Below, one piece after another: positions 8,040-16,360 of a stretch of DNA of 46,708 nucleotides. The position numbers and the translations under genes were made by a program. The first letter of the stretch is position 1. Each line of letters begins with the position of its first letter. The stretch comes from Methanomassiliicoccales archaeon RumEn M1 (lineage in GTDB: Archaea; Thermoplasmatota; Thermoplasmata; Methanomassiliicoccales; Methanomassiliicoccaceae), in NCBI GenBank assembly GCA_001421185.1, contig LJKK01000056.1:1-46708 (forward strand), written 5' to 3'. A model generated the notes under the pieces. It made no database searches and was not told where the DNA came from. It worked only from the letters and a program-made list of their open reading frames with translations.

Positions 8040-8110
8040 AGGTGTTCCGAGGGAAAAAACCTCGTTGGTATTTAATGACAGAGGAACGGTGCGAAACGCG
8101 TTGACGGTCG

Positions 8111-10025
8111 TCAACGCCCATGGGCCTTGAAGAAGTTGAGGACGTCGTTCACGGGGTGCTCTGACGGCACCGACGGCAGCTGGCTCGAGAACTGTACCGC
8201 TCGTCGGTCCATGATGACGGCCGCTCCGACGTCGCTCTCGTTGCGTATGAGACGGCCCACCGCCTGCAACAACTTGCGGGTGACCGGGGCCTTGACAGTA
8301 TACTCCCACCCCCGGCCGAACCGCACCTCGTAGTAATGGAGCAGCGCCCTCTGCCGGGCGGTGGGCTTCGGGTACGGTATGCCGGCCAGGATGGCCACCT
8401 CCAGTTCGCGGTCCGGGAAATCCACCCCTTCGCTGACCCGTCCGCCCATCACCGCGAACAGCACCGCGCCCTTCTCCGACGATTTGAACTGGCTCACCGT
8501 GCTCATCAGCTCGTTCTGCGGCATCCCTCGGCGCTCCAGGTGCACCTTCCGGCGGATGCGCCTGAGGACCCCGTCCTCGATGAAGCGGTCCATGAGCTGG
8601 TAGGAAGGAAAGAACACCACGGTGTTACGGTCCATGACGTTGCACAGCGCCACCGCGTGGTCCTCCATCCGGGCGACCATGTCCTCGTCCTTTATCATCT
8701 CCTCGTACTTGGTGGTCACGTCCTCCAGGTGGAACACGCCTCGATTCTGGGGAGGGAAGGGGGAGGGGAACAGGCACATGCGGCTGTCGGTCGGTAGACC
8801 CAGCGAGTCGCGGTACTCGTTCAGGGGGACCAGCGTGCCGGACATGTGCACGGTGGCATGGCAGTCCATCAGGGGCCGGGCGGCGATGGACGGGTCCAGG
8901 CAGTACGCCTCGAAGGCGGGATTGTCCCCTCCCACCACCAGCTTGACGTAGTGCTCCTCGTCCATGTCGATCCAGAACAGCAGGTGGGCTCCCAGGGAGT
9001 GCATGTAGGAGCGGGGCAGGCGGCCCTCCTTCCTCTTGGCGTCTCGAACCATCTCTCCCGAGGCCATCAGGTTCCTGGCCATGAGCATCAGGTTGTTGGA
9101 GGTGGCGGTGAAGGCCGCCATGAGCGCCTCGTCGAGATACGACGGCGGGATCAGGCCGTCATCCTCGATCAGGTATTCCTCCAGCGCGGCCTCCAGCCTC
9201 TCCCTGAGCACGTTGACCAGGTCCATGGCACTTATCCCTTCCAGGACCTCGGGGTCGCCGCGTTCGTCGATCTCCTTGGCCACCAGGTCGAGGAGGCGGC
9301 TGGACAGCGACACCGAGCGGACCTCCCGAGCATACTCGGGAAGGTTGTGGGCCTCGTCCACGATGACCACCAGGTCCTCGATGGGGACGTTCATCCAGTC
9401 GAGGAGGTTGTTCCTGATGAAGGGCATGAAGAAATAGGCGTAGGGGGCGGTGACCACGTCGGCCCCGGGGAGAAGGTCCTTGGCCAGCTCATGAGGGCAT
9501 AGGCCCCGTTCGTCGCAGTACTGGGCGAACTCCTCCACCGTGGGCAGATGCTTGCGGCAGTACGCCTCCACCTCCTGGAACGGGGTGGATATGGTGGCGT
9601 CGTAGAACCGGCATCCTCCCTCCTTGCCCTGCATGGAGCGAGACTTCCGGTCGGCGCACAGCCTGGACAGCTCCTCCGGCGTCCCGCTCCTCAGCTCGGG
9701 GTCCCGCTGTATGAGGGGGCAGGTGGACTGCCGTCCCTGGATGCCGACGCCCAGCAGCGGCCGCCGCTTGCAGATCTCGCGCAGCTCCATCATGACCTGG
9801 CGCTGCTGCGAGTTGGTCCGGGTCAGGTACAGCACCTTCTTCCCCCGTTCGATCGCCGGGCCCAGGACGCCGGTGAGGGAGCATACGGTCTTCCCCGTCC
9901 CGGTGCCGCTCTCCAGCACCAGGTGCCCCCGGGAGCGGACGCTGGAGGCGATAGTGTCCACCAGTTCCTCCTGGAAGGGGCGGGGGGGAGTAGGGGAAGA
10001 GTTCCATCGATGTTTCCAGAGCCAT
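8111..10025 (-). CDS. XPD/Rad3-like superfamily 2 helicase, frameshifted near its start
   Basis: ATP-dependent 5'-3' DNA helicase with an Fe-S domain. Walker [10 protein letters not shown], the DEAH box VIVDEAHN, and motif [13 protein letters not shown] are present. Cysteines in STCPL, GGCRFY, QYCDE and GLCPHEL fit the XPD/DinG cluster domain. The continuous frame has only a GTG (9961) and lacks the Q motif. The other frame reads ATG...MELFPYSP and rejoins as [11 protein letters not shown] if the seven-base G/C run at 9982-9988 is cut to six. The corrected protein is 637 aa. Likely an indel in the record. Role: DNA repair or replication; the partner is unknown. Confidence 0.87.
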
Positions 10026-10071
10026 TATCTATAAGGGACTTTCGTTGGGTTCTCCGAACGGCGAACGGCGC

Positions 10072-10923
10072 TCATTGGGCGGTCAGGTCCACCAGGGGCT
10101 CGATGCGGTCAATGGCGCGCTCCATGAACTCGGTGTCGACTATCGTCACCTCCACGGCGCCCGACGGGCATCTCTCGGCGCATCGGCCGCAGCCGCGGCA
10201 GGAGCGCTCATCGATCGTGGCATGTCCGTCCCGGACGGAGATGGCATCGACGAAGCACCATCTCTCCTCCACGCATCGGCCGCAACCGGTGCATCGGTCC
10301 GTCACGTTCACCTCCACGCCGGGCATCCTGGTGACGCCGTCGGCGATCCCGTGGGACAGCTGGGGGAGCATCTTCCACAGGCAGCAGCAGGGGCAGCAGT
10401 TGCATATCGACAGGAGGTCCTCCTTTGGTCCGGTGTTCAGCCACACGCTGTCGATCTTGTTCCTCCCAATGAGGTGGACGAGACCTTTCTCCCGCGCCCT
10501 GCGCATGTGCTCGATGGCCTCGTCCGCGGTGACGTGACGCCCCATGTCCGGAGAGATCCTGGTGGTCCCTCGCCCCAGGAAGATGCATCCCAGGTCATGA
10601 GGGTAGTCATGGCAGTCGTTGGCGTCGCGGCACATGCAGGTGTTCATTATGAAGATGTAACGGGACCGGCGCAGGAAATGGTCGATCACCTGCGAGGGAA
10701 GCATGACGTTCTCGGGCCGCACCTCCACCCCCATCTCGATCTCCCGCGTCCCCGCGACGTTGACGGTATGATCGCGGGGGAGGTAGAACATATCGTCCTG
10801 GTCGAATAGGGCCTTTTCCATCCCCTTCCCCAGGACGGGCAGGCGAGTGAGGCGGGCCATGGCAAAACGGAGGCCGAACGCGGCCCTTAGCAGCCTGGTG
10901 GTGGCGGAGGTACGGATGCCCAT
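10072..10923 (-). CDS. Cysteine-rich protein with two C-terminal 4Fe-4S clusters
   Basis: 283 aa. Residues 211-252 carry two ferredoxin motifs, CTGCGRCVEERWC (last spacing five instead of three) and CRGCGRCAERCP. Upstream there are two more cysteine groups: C96/C98/C104/C113 in NTCMCRDANDCHDYPHDLGC, and six cysteines within residues 174-181 (CNCCPCCC). The pattern suggests an electron-transfer or cluster-carrying subunit with extra metal sites. A catalytic domain is not recognisable and no redox partner is encoded next to it. It is probably soluble. A weak TATA-like GATTTAC sits about 27 nt upstream of the ATG. Confidence 0.8.
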   Translation of the reverse strand: MGIRTSATTRLLRAAFGLRFAMARLTRLPVLGKGMEKALFDQDDMFYLPRDHTVNVAGTREIEMGVEVRPENVMLPSQVIDHFLRRSRYIFIMNTCMCRDANDCHDYPHDLGCIFLGRGTTRISPDMGRHVTADEAIEHMRRAREKGLVHLIGRNKIDSVWLNTGPKEDLLSICNCCPCCCLWKMLPQLSHGIADGVTRMPGVEVNVTDRCTGCGRCVEERWCFVDAISVRDGHATIDERSCRGCGRCAERCPSGAVEVTIVDTEFMERAIDRIEPLVDLTAQ

Positions 10924-11058
10924 GGCGCCGGCATGGGCATCATGCCGTAAATCTGTTGCGCGACCCCCTGGGTCCCGTGGAACCGCGATAAGTGAATGAA
11001 GTGCGAGGGGTCGCTGGCGGCCGAACCCCTCGCTGAGGCCGGCGGGGCCGGGACGGCC

Positions 11059-11463
11059 TTAGACCGCCCTCTTCCAGAGTTCGGGATCGAGGTTGGCATA
11101 GGGGTTCTCCTCGCAATCCATCTCATCCATGTGGGTGGACTCGGCCGATATGAGCTCGTTGATGCGGTCCTTCCTGAAGAGCCAATAGTGTATGCGCCAC
11201 TCCCTTCCATCGTAGAGGGTGGTCTCCTCCCTCTCGGTGGTGAGTATGCCGTTGTCCTCGAGCTGATAGAACGCATCCCTGTCCTCCGGCTCAAGAACAT
11301 TGTCGATGATCCTCTCGGAATATCCGAAGAAGTTCAGCACATGACGCGCCATGGCCTCGGCCTCTTCTTCCGGCATATCGCGGCTGTAGCTATTGCGGAT
11401 CGCGATTGTCAGTTCCTCCAAGTTCAACGTCTCGTCGCGCACTTCCATTTCCTTCTTGCTCAT
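11059..11463 (-). CDS. Conserved archaeal hypothetical, DUF6015-like
   Basis: 134-aa acidic, soluble protein. It contains LNFFGYSERIIDNVLEP, FYQLEDNGILTTEREE and DGREWRIHYW, a pattern I associate with DUF6015 proteins of Thermoplasmatota; this assignment is from memory and moderately sure. The layout (helical N-terminus, then a winged-helix-like 'ED.GIL..EREE' and a YW motif) would suit a small regulator, but no DNA-binding helix is obvious. It stands alone, behind an AT-rich 195-bp region shared with the divergent MTH1187 gene. Confidence 0.75.
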   Translation of the reverse strand: MSKKEMEVRDETLNLEELTIAIRNSYSRDMPEEEAEAMARHVLNFFGYSERIIDNVLEPEDRDAFYQLEDNGILTTEREETTLYDGREWRIHYWLFRKDRINELISAESTHMDEMDCEENPYANLDPELWKRAV

Positions 11464-11658
11464 CTTGTTTTCCCCCTCTGACGTTCTAGCCTATCGCCTA
11501 AGTCTAGACATTCTTGGGAACAGGGAATATAAATCGATTTACTGATAATTATTAGTTTATAGAATTCCCTCACTATGTACTTAACCTTAGGCCTCAAACG
11601 AATAATGTTCCGAGCGACGAATATATGAAGGGACGACAGCTGATTATCACTTGAGGTA
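11464..11658. promoter_or_regulatory. AT-rich divergent promoter region
   Basis: This stretch is clearly more AT-rich than its surroundings. GAATATAAAT (11526-11535) read on the minus strand is a candidate TATA box for the DUF6015-like gene, with a leader of about 40 nt. GAATATATG (about 11620-11628) is a candidate for the MTH1187 gene. The near-palindrome CTGATAATTATTAG at about 11540 could bind a dimeric regulator. No RNA gene is visible. Confidence 0.45.
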
Positions 11659-11955
11659 ATGAATGTGATCGCTGAGTTCACCATCATACCAGTCGGGGTC
11701 GGGGAGAGCATCAGCCCGTACGTGGCGGAGTGCCTGAAGATCGTCCGGACCAGTGGCCTGAGGCATGAGCTCACCGCCACCTGCACCATCGTAGAAGGGG
11801 AGCTGGACGAGGTCATGAGGACCATCCTGGAATGTCATCGGAAGGTCCGCTCCATGTCCCCTCGGGTGGTGACCAGCATACGCATCGACGACCGCGAGGG
11901 GGAGAGCGATGCCATCGAGCGGAAGGTGAGCAGCGTCGAGGAGAAGGCCCGGTGA
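11659..11955 (+). CDS. MTH1187/YkoF family thiamine-binding-type protein
   Basis: 98-aa ferredoxin-fold (DUF77) protein. It begins MNVIAEFTIIPVGVGESISPYV, the family start, with GLRHELTATCTIVEGELDEV in the middle and RVVTSIRIDDR near the end. The family binds thiamine or its hydroxymethylpyrimidine part, and archaeal homologues form tetramers; the physiological role is unsettled. A GAGGT lies one base before the ATG and 8 nt before a GTG two codons in, so the true start could be either. Single gene convergent with the kinase operon. Confidence 0.85.
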   Translation: MNVIAEFTIIPVGVGESISPYVAECLKIVRTSGLRHELTATCTIVEGELDEVMRTILECHRKVRSMSPRVVTSIRIDDREGESDAIERKVSSVEEKAR

Positions 11956-11973
11956 ACGACCCGCGGGCGCTGC

Positions 11974-13461
11974 TCATGAGCGGCCGGACTTGAGTACGGT
12001 GAAGAAGAAGGACGAGCCCTCGCCCGGGCTGGACTCCACCCATATGCGCCCGCCGTGACGCTCCACGATCCGCTTGCATATCGCCAGGCCGATGCCCGTG
12101 CCAGGATACTCCCCCACGCCGTGCAGCCTCTGGAAGATCTGGAATATCCTCTCCTGATAAGACGGCTCGATGCCGATGCCGTTGTCCTTCACGCAGAAGA
12201 CCCATTCGCCCCCGTCCTCGCGGCAGCTGATGTCCACCCTTGGCGGGCTGGGGCCATGGAACTTGATCGCATTGCTGATGAGGTTCTGGAGCAGCGCCAC
12301 CATCTGGACCTCGTCGACCACGAGGTTGGGCAGAGGACCGCGTTCGATGGCGGCGCCCTCCTCCCTGATCTGCTCCCTGAGGTTTATGCAGGCCAGGTCG
12401 CACAGGTGCTCCATGTTCGCTTCGGACATCGGCCTCTGCAGCGAGCCCACGCGGCTGTACTCCAGCAGGTCCTTGACCAGGTCCCTGGCCCTGGCAGCCC
12501 CTTCCGCGGCGAAGCGTACGTATTCCTTCGCCTGGTCGTCCAGCTGACCGTCGCATCGCTTCTGCAGCAGGGTCATGTATCCGGTGACCATCCGCAGCGG
12601 CTCCTGCAGGTCATGAGAGGCGACGTAGGCGAACTGCTGCAGCTCCTCGTTGGAGCGGGCCAGCTCCCGGGCCCTCTCCTCCAGCTGGGTCTCCAGCTCC
12701 TTGCGGTAGGTGATGTCGACCGCCAGGGTGGCGAACCTCATCGGCTCGAAGGGGAAGGCGGATATCAGCAGGACCTTGCCGGGCCTTATCTCGGTGTCCT
12801 CGAAGGACACCGACTCGCCGGTCTCCATGACCTTCACGTACCGGTCCAGATGAAGGGGGCGACCGAACATGGCGGACGCGGTGACGCCGATGACGTCCCC
12901 TCGGGGCTTGTCGATCATCCGCTCGTAGGCCGGATTGATGTTGATCGTACGATAGTCCACGGGGACGCCGTCAGCGTCATGGATCAGCTCATGCATCGAT
13001 ATGCCTTCGTTGATCGAGGAGAACAGCAGCTCGTACCGTTTCCTGCTCTCCAGGAGCTCCCTCTCGACCTCCTTCCTCGCCCGTAGCTGCTCGGCCTCGT
13101 GAAGCGCCCGGCGCGTCACCGGCACCAGCCGCTCGATGTTGTCTTTGAGGACGTAGTCGGTGGCGCCCGCCCTCATGGTCTCGATGGCGATCTCCTCCCC
13201 GATGGCGCCCGAGACTATGATAGATGGAACATCAGGGAACCTCTCCCTCAGCAGCCTCATGGCGCTGATGCCGTCAAAGTCCGGAAGCGAGTGGTCCAGC
13301 AGGGCGATGCTGGGCTCGGCCCGCTCCAGCGCCTCGATGAACGAGCCCCGGTCCCTGGCCCATTCGATGTCCCGCAGCCCGGCCTTGACGAGCTCCCGCC
13401 TGGCCAGCTCAAAGTCGGACCTGCTGTCCTCCAGTACGAGGACGCGGGGATCCATCATCAT
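11974..13461 (-). CDS. Hybrid sensor kinase: receiver-PAS-HisKA-HATPase
   Basis: 495 aa, cytoplasmic. An N-terminal receiver domain (phosphoacceptor Asp56 in LLDHSLPD) is followed by a PAS domain at about 140-265. Next come a coiled linker and the HisKA box YVASHDLQEPLRMV, then HATPase motifs NLISNAIKFH, DNGIGI and GTGIGLAICK. A receiver at the N-terminus means that phosphorelay input can control this kinase. No transmembrane segment is present. The ATG overlaps the stop of the response regulator as ATGA. Last gene of the four-gene signalling operon; the effector is unknown. Confidence 0.93.
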   Translation of the reverse strand: MMMDPRVLVLEDSRSDFELARRELVKAGLRDIEWARDRGSFIEALERAEPSIALLDHSLPDFDGISAMRLLRERFPDVPSIIVSGAIGEEIAIETMRAGATDYVLKDNIERLVPVTRRALHEAEQLRARKEVERELLESRKRYELLFSSINEGISMHELIHDADGVPVDYRTININPAYERMIDKPRGDVIGVTASAMFGRPLHLDRYVKVMETGESVSFEDTEIRPGKVLLISAFPFEPMRFATLAVDITYRKELETQLEERARELARSNEELQQFAYVASHDLQEPLRMVTGYMTLLQKRCDGQLDDQAKEYVRFAAEGAARARDLVKDLLEYSRVGSLQRPMSEANMEHLCDLACINLREQIREEGAAIERGPLPNLVVDEVQMVALLQNLISNAIKFHGPSPPRVDISCREDGGEWVFCVKDNGIGIEPSYQERIFQIFQRLHGVGEYPGTGIGLAICKRIVERHGGRIWVESSPGEGSSFFFTVLKSGRS

Positions 13462-13910
13462 AGGTCGCCCTCATGCCTTCTTCGCGTCCTGTTCAACCGC
13501 AGCCAGTAGGAGCCCATGTCCACGACCGTCTTGGAGAACTCGTCGGACTCGATGGGCTTCAAGATGTAGCTGTTCACCCCCAGCGAATAGGCCTGGGCGA
13601 TGTCGCTCTCCTCCTGCGACGAGGTCAGGATGACCACGGGGATGTCCCTGGTCAGCACATCGGACTTCAGCTTGCGCAGCACCTCCAGCCCGTTCAGCTT
13701 AGGCAGCTTGAGGTCCAGCATGATCACCTTGGGAAGGCTCGCCCTCTCCCGGGCCCGGCGGATGTTTACGTAGTCCATCGCCTCCGCGCCGTCCCTCAGA
13801 TGGACCAGGCTCATGGTGAGCTTTCCCTTCTTGAACGCCCTCACGATGAGCTCGGCATCGTTGGGATCGTCCTCCACCAGCAGTACCTCGTTCTCGTTGG
13901 CGGCCATCAT
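13458..13910 (-). CDS. Single-domain response regulator, Rcp1-like
   Basis: 150-aa stand-alone receiver domain. It shows the acidic triad EDD (13-15), phosphoacceptor Asp66 in IMLDLKLPKLNG, TSSQEE after beta-4, and Lys in ILKPIESDEF. No output domain follows, so it should signal by protein contact or act as a phosphorelay shuttle between the two kinases encoded on either side. It overlaps both neighbours by four bases, so production is translationally coupled. Confidence 0.94.
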   Translation of the reverse strand: MMAANENEVLLVEDDPNDAELIVRAFKKGKLTMSLVHLRDGAEAMDYVNIRRARERASLPKVIMLDLKLPKLNGLEVLRKLKSDVLTRDIPVVILTSSQEESDIAQAYSLGVNSYILKPIESDEFSKTVVDMGSYWLRLNRTRRRHEGDL

Positions 13911-14872
13911 GTCGACCGGCCCCCCAAGGCCGTGAAGAAGAAGGTCGATCCCTCTCCGGGCACGCTCGTCGCCCAGACCCTTCCGCCATGGCGGACCACT
14001 ATGCGCTCCACCAGGGCCAAGCCTACCCCGCTGCCCTCATAATCCTCTGAAGGATGCAACCGCTCGAATACGCCGAAGAGCTTGTCAGCGTACTTCATGT
14101 CGAAGCCCGCTCCATTGTCCCTTACATAATAGGCCCCGCCCTCCACGTCGGCCGCATATCCGACCTCGATCACGGCCCTCTCGCGGCCCCGGGTGAACTT
14201 GACGGCGTTGGACAGCAGGTTCACCGCGACCTGGCGGAGCATCACCGCGTCCCCATTGAGAAGGGGCATCGGATTCCGGATAAGCTTCACGTCCCGTTCC
14301 GGCTCCTGCGCCATGATCTCCTGGAACACCTCATCGAACATCGCGCCCATGTCCACATCGGAAGTGTTCATCCTCTGGCGGCCCAGGCGGGAGAACGCCA
14401 GGAGTCCGTCGATGAGGGCCCCCATGCGGTTCACGTTCTCCTGTATCAGTTCCAGGTACCGCTTCCCCTCATCGTTCAGGGAATCGGCGCAATCCTCGGC
14501 TATGGCGCGGGAGAAGCCGCTGATGGCCCGCAGGGGGGCGCGCAGGTCGTGCGACACGGTGTAGGAGAAGGCTTCCAGTTCCCGGTTGACGGCCTCCAGC
14601 ACCGCCTTCGTCCTCTCCCCCTCTCTCCGCTCCTCCTCGATGTCCTCCAGCATGTTGAGGAGGGCGCTCTGGGCATCGAGCGATCGGCGCTTCTCCTCCT
14701 CCAGGTCCTCCAGGATGTTCATGGTGGCCATGTTGACCTGGCGGAGCTCCCCCCTCTCGAGGCGGATGCGTTCCAGCGCCCGCAGGGCTCCCAGGTGCTC
14801 TCTTCTCAGCAGGTCCAGGCGCTCCTGCAACTGGATCATCTCGTAGGCGGCGAGAGCTTCCCTAGAGGTCAT
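13907..14872 (-). CDS. Histidine kinase without a sensor domain
   Basis: 321 aa. The N-terminal 120 residues are predicted helical coiled coil (repeats of 'ILEDLEEEKRR' and 'MLEDIEEERRE'). HisKA follows with FSYTVSHDLRAPLRAI, then HATPase motifs LLSNAVKFT, DNGAGFD and GSGVGLALV. It has no receiver, PAS or membrane domain of its own. It overlaps the upstream PAS-only gene by 11 bases and the response regulator by four, so its input most likely comes from that PAS protein through the coiled coils. Confidence 0.92.
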   Translation of the reverse strand: MTSREALAAYEMIQLQERLDLLRREHLGALRALERIRLERGELRQVNMATMNILEDLEEEKRRSLDAQSALLNMLEDIEEERREGERTKAVLEAVNRELEAFSYTVSHDLRAPLRAISGFSRAIAEDCADSLNDEGKRYLELIQENVNRMGALIDGLLAFSRLGRQRMNTSDVDMGAMFDEVFQEIMAQEPERDVKLIRNPMPLLNGDAVMLRQVAVNLLSNAVKFTRGRERAVIEVGYAADVEGGAYYVRDNGAGFDMKYADKLFGVFERLHPSEDYEGSGVGLALVERIVVRHGGRVWATSVPGEGSTFFFTALGGRST

Positions 14873-16186
14873 CTTCCTGCCTCCCGCCCTCGAGCTCCTC
14901 GATCCGTTTCTTGAGCTCGGCGATCTCTTTCTTAAGCTCCACCATCTTGAGCTCGCGGCCCACGGTGAGCCGCTGGAACTTCTCCAGCTCCAGCAATCTC
15001 TCCAGCTCCTTCTCCCGGCGCTCCTTCAATTCGCTCTCGAAGCGCCTGCGGGCGGTGATGTCACGGGCCGCCGCGAACACTCCGATGATGTTCCCGCTGT
15101 GGTCCCTGTACACCGACGCGTTGTACAGCACCGGGGTGATGTGGCCGTCAGTGCTGCGTATCTCTAGCTCATAGTCGCGGACCAGGCCCTCCCGGAAGAC
15201 CGTCTCGTAGCCGGCCCGGGCCTTCTCCGGTTCGGTGAAGTAGTCGGAGAAGTCGGTGCCGATCAGGTCCTCCAGCCTGACCCCCGTGACCTTCACGGTA
15301 GCGCTGTTGGCATCGGTGATCTTTCCGTCCGGACCGATGGTGAGCATGGGGTCCAGGCTAGCCTCGATGAGGCTCCGGTTGTACTCCCCGGCCTTGCGGA
15401 GCGCGTCGTCGGCCAGCCTCTTCTCCGTGATGTCAATGCCCGATTCCATCACCATCGCTGTGCCATCCTCGTCGATGAACGGGAAGTCGTATACGTCGTA
15501 GACGCGGCCGTTGGGGCCGACCCATTCCCACGCCACCGGCCGGTTCGTCTTCAGCGCATCGAACGACCTGCAGTCCTCGCAGGGCTGCGAAAAGCCGAAG
15601 AGGTGCTCGTAGCAACGCTTGTCACCAGGCTCGCCGAACTTCTCCACGAACGCGCGGTTGGCGAACACGATGCGGTGATCGGGAGTCAGCAGGATGATGT
15701 AATATGGCAGCTCGTTCACCATGTCCCGGAAGCGGCTGCGCTTGCTGTGCTCGGCCTGCGCCAGCATGGAGCGCTCCGTTTCGGACGTGTCCCCGGCGAC
15801 CAGCGAGGCGCCCACCACCCGTCCCTGATCGTCCATGACGGGGGACATCCTTATGGAGCTTGAACGGTCCCTCCCTCCCGTGTGCGCACTGCCGCCACGA
15901 AGGGGGGCGCGGCGCCCTCCCAACGGATCATTTCCAGGGCGTCCGAGATCTTATCCTCCTCCCCCCGATCGAAGAGCGTGCGGATGGACGTCCCGACGAT
16001 CTCCTCCTCCGGATACCCGAACGTCAGCCTCGCCCCCTTGTTCCAGAGAGCAATGGTGCCATCCAGGGTCATGGCCGCCATGGCGGCCTCCGAGTAGCGG
16101 AGCATCGCATCCGCCAGCCTCATGGCGTCATCGGCAGTACCACAGCTATGGCGACCATCGTCCCCATCTAGTCTGTTCTCCCCCAT
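14862..16186 (-). CDS. Three-PAS sensor protein lacking a kinase domain, frameshifted
   Basis: About 441 aa after joining two frames. PAS-1 (about 25-145) is interrupted: one frame ends RTREGGTVQAP, while the other continues RSSSIRMSPVMDDQGRVVG. Restoring one G in the GGGAGGG tract near 15880 gives a continuous PAS core. PAS-2 contains a CEDC motif (FSQPCEDCRSF) and ends GIDITEKR; PAS-3 ends AARDITARRR. The C-terminal 60 residues are a coiled coil (VGRELKMVELKKEI). No His box or ATPase is present. First gene of the signalling operon, feeding the kinase downstream. It could be redox or small-ligand sensing. Confidence 0.85.
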
Positions 16187-16335
16187 GGTGACTCCCCCTA
16201 AAGCAAGTTAACGGGCATGGGAGATGCAGATTTTGATTGAAGTATATTTCCTCGGCAATCCTTACGATTTCCGATAGTCTATGTACCGTGGTCCACTATC
16301 GAATCGTATCTCCGGCGCGTGGGCGCCGATGCGGC

Positions 16336-16354
16336 TAAAATAAAAAGGGGGGGG
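16336..16354 (-). terminator. T-rich terminator of serA
   Basis: On the minus strand, just after the serA stop, the transcript runs C8 then TTTTTATTTT, a typical archaeal intrinsic termination tract. The inverted repeat GCAGATCT-C-AGATCTGC (16354-16370) overlaps the stop codon and could form a short stem before it. Confidence 0.65.
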
Positions 16355-16360
16355 CAGATC

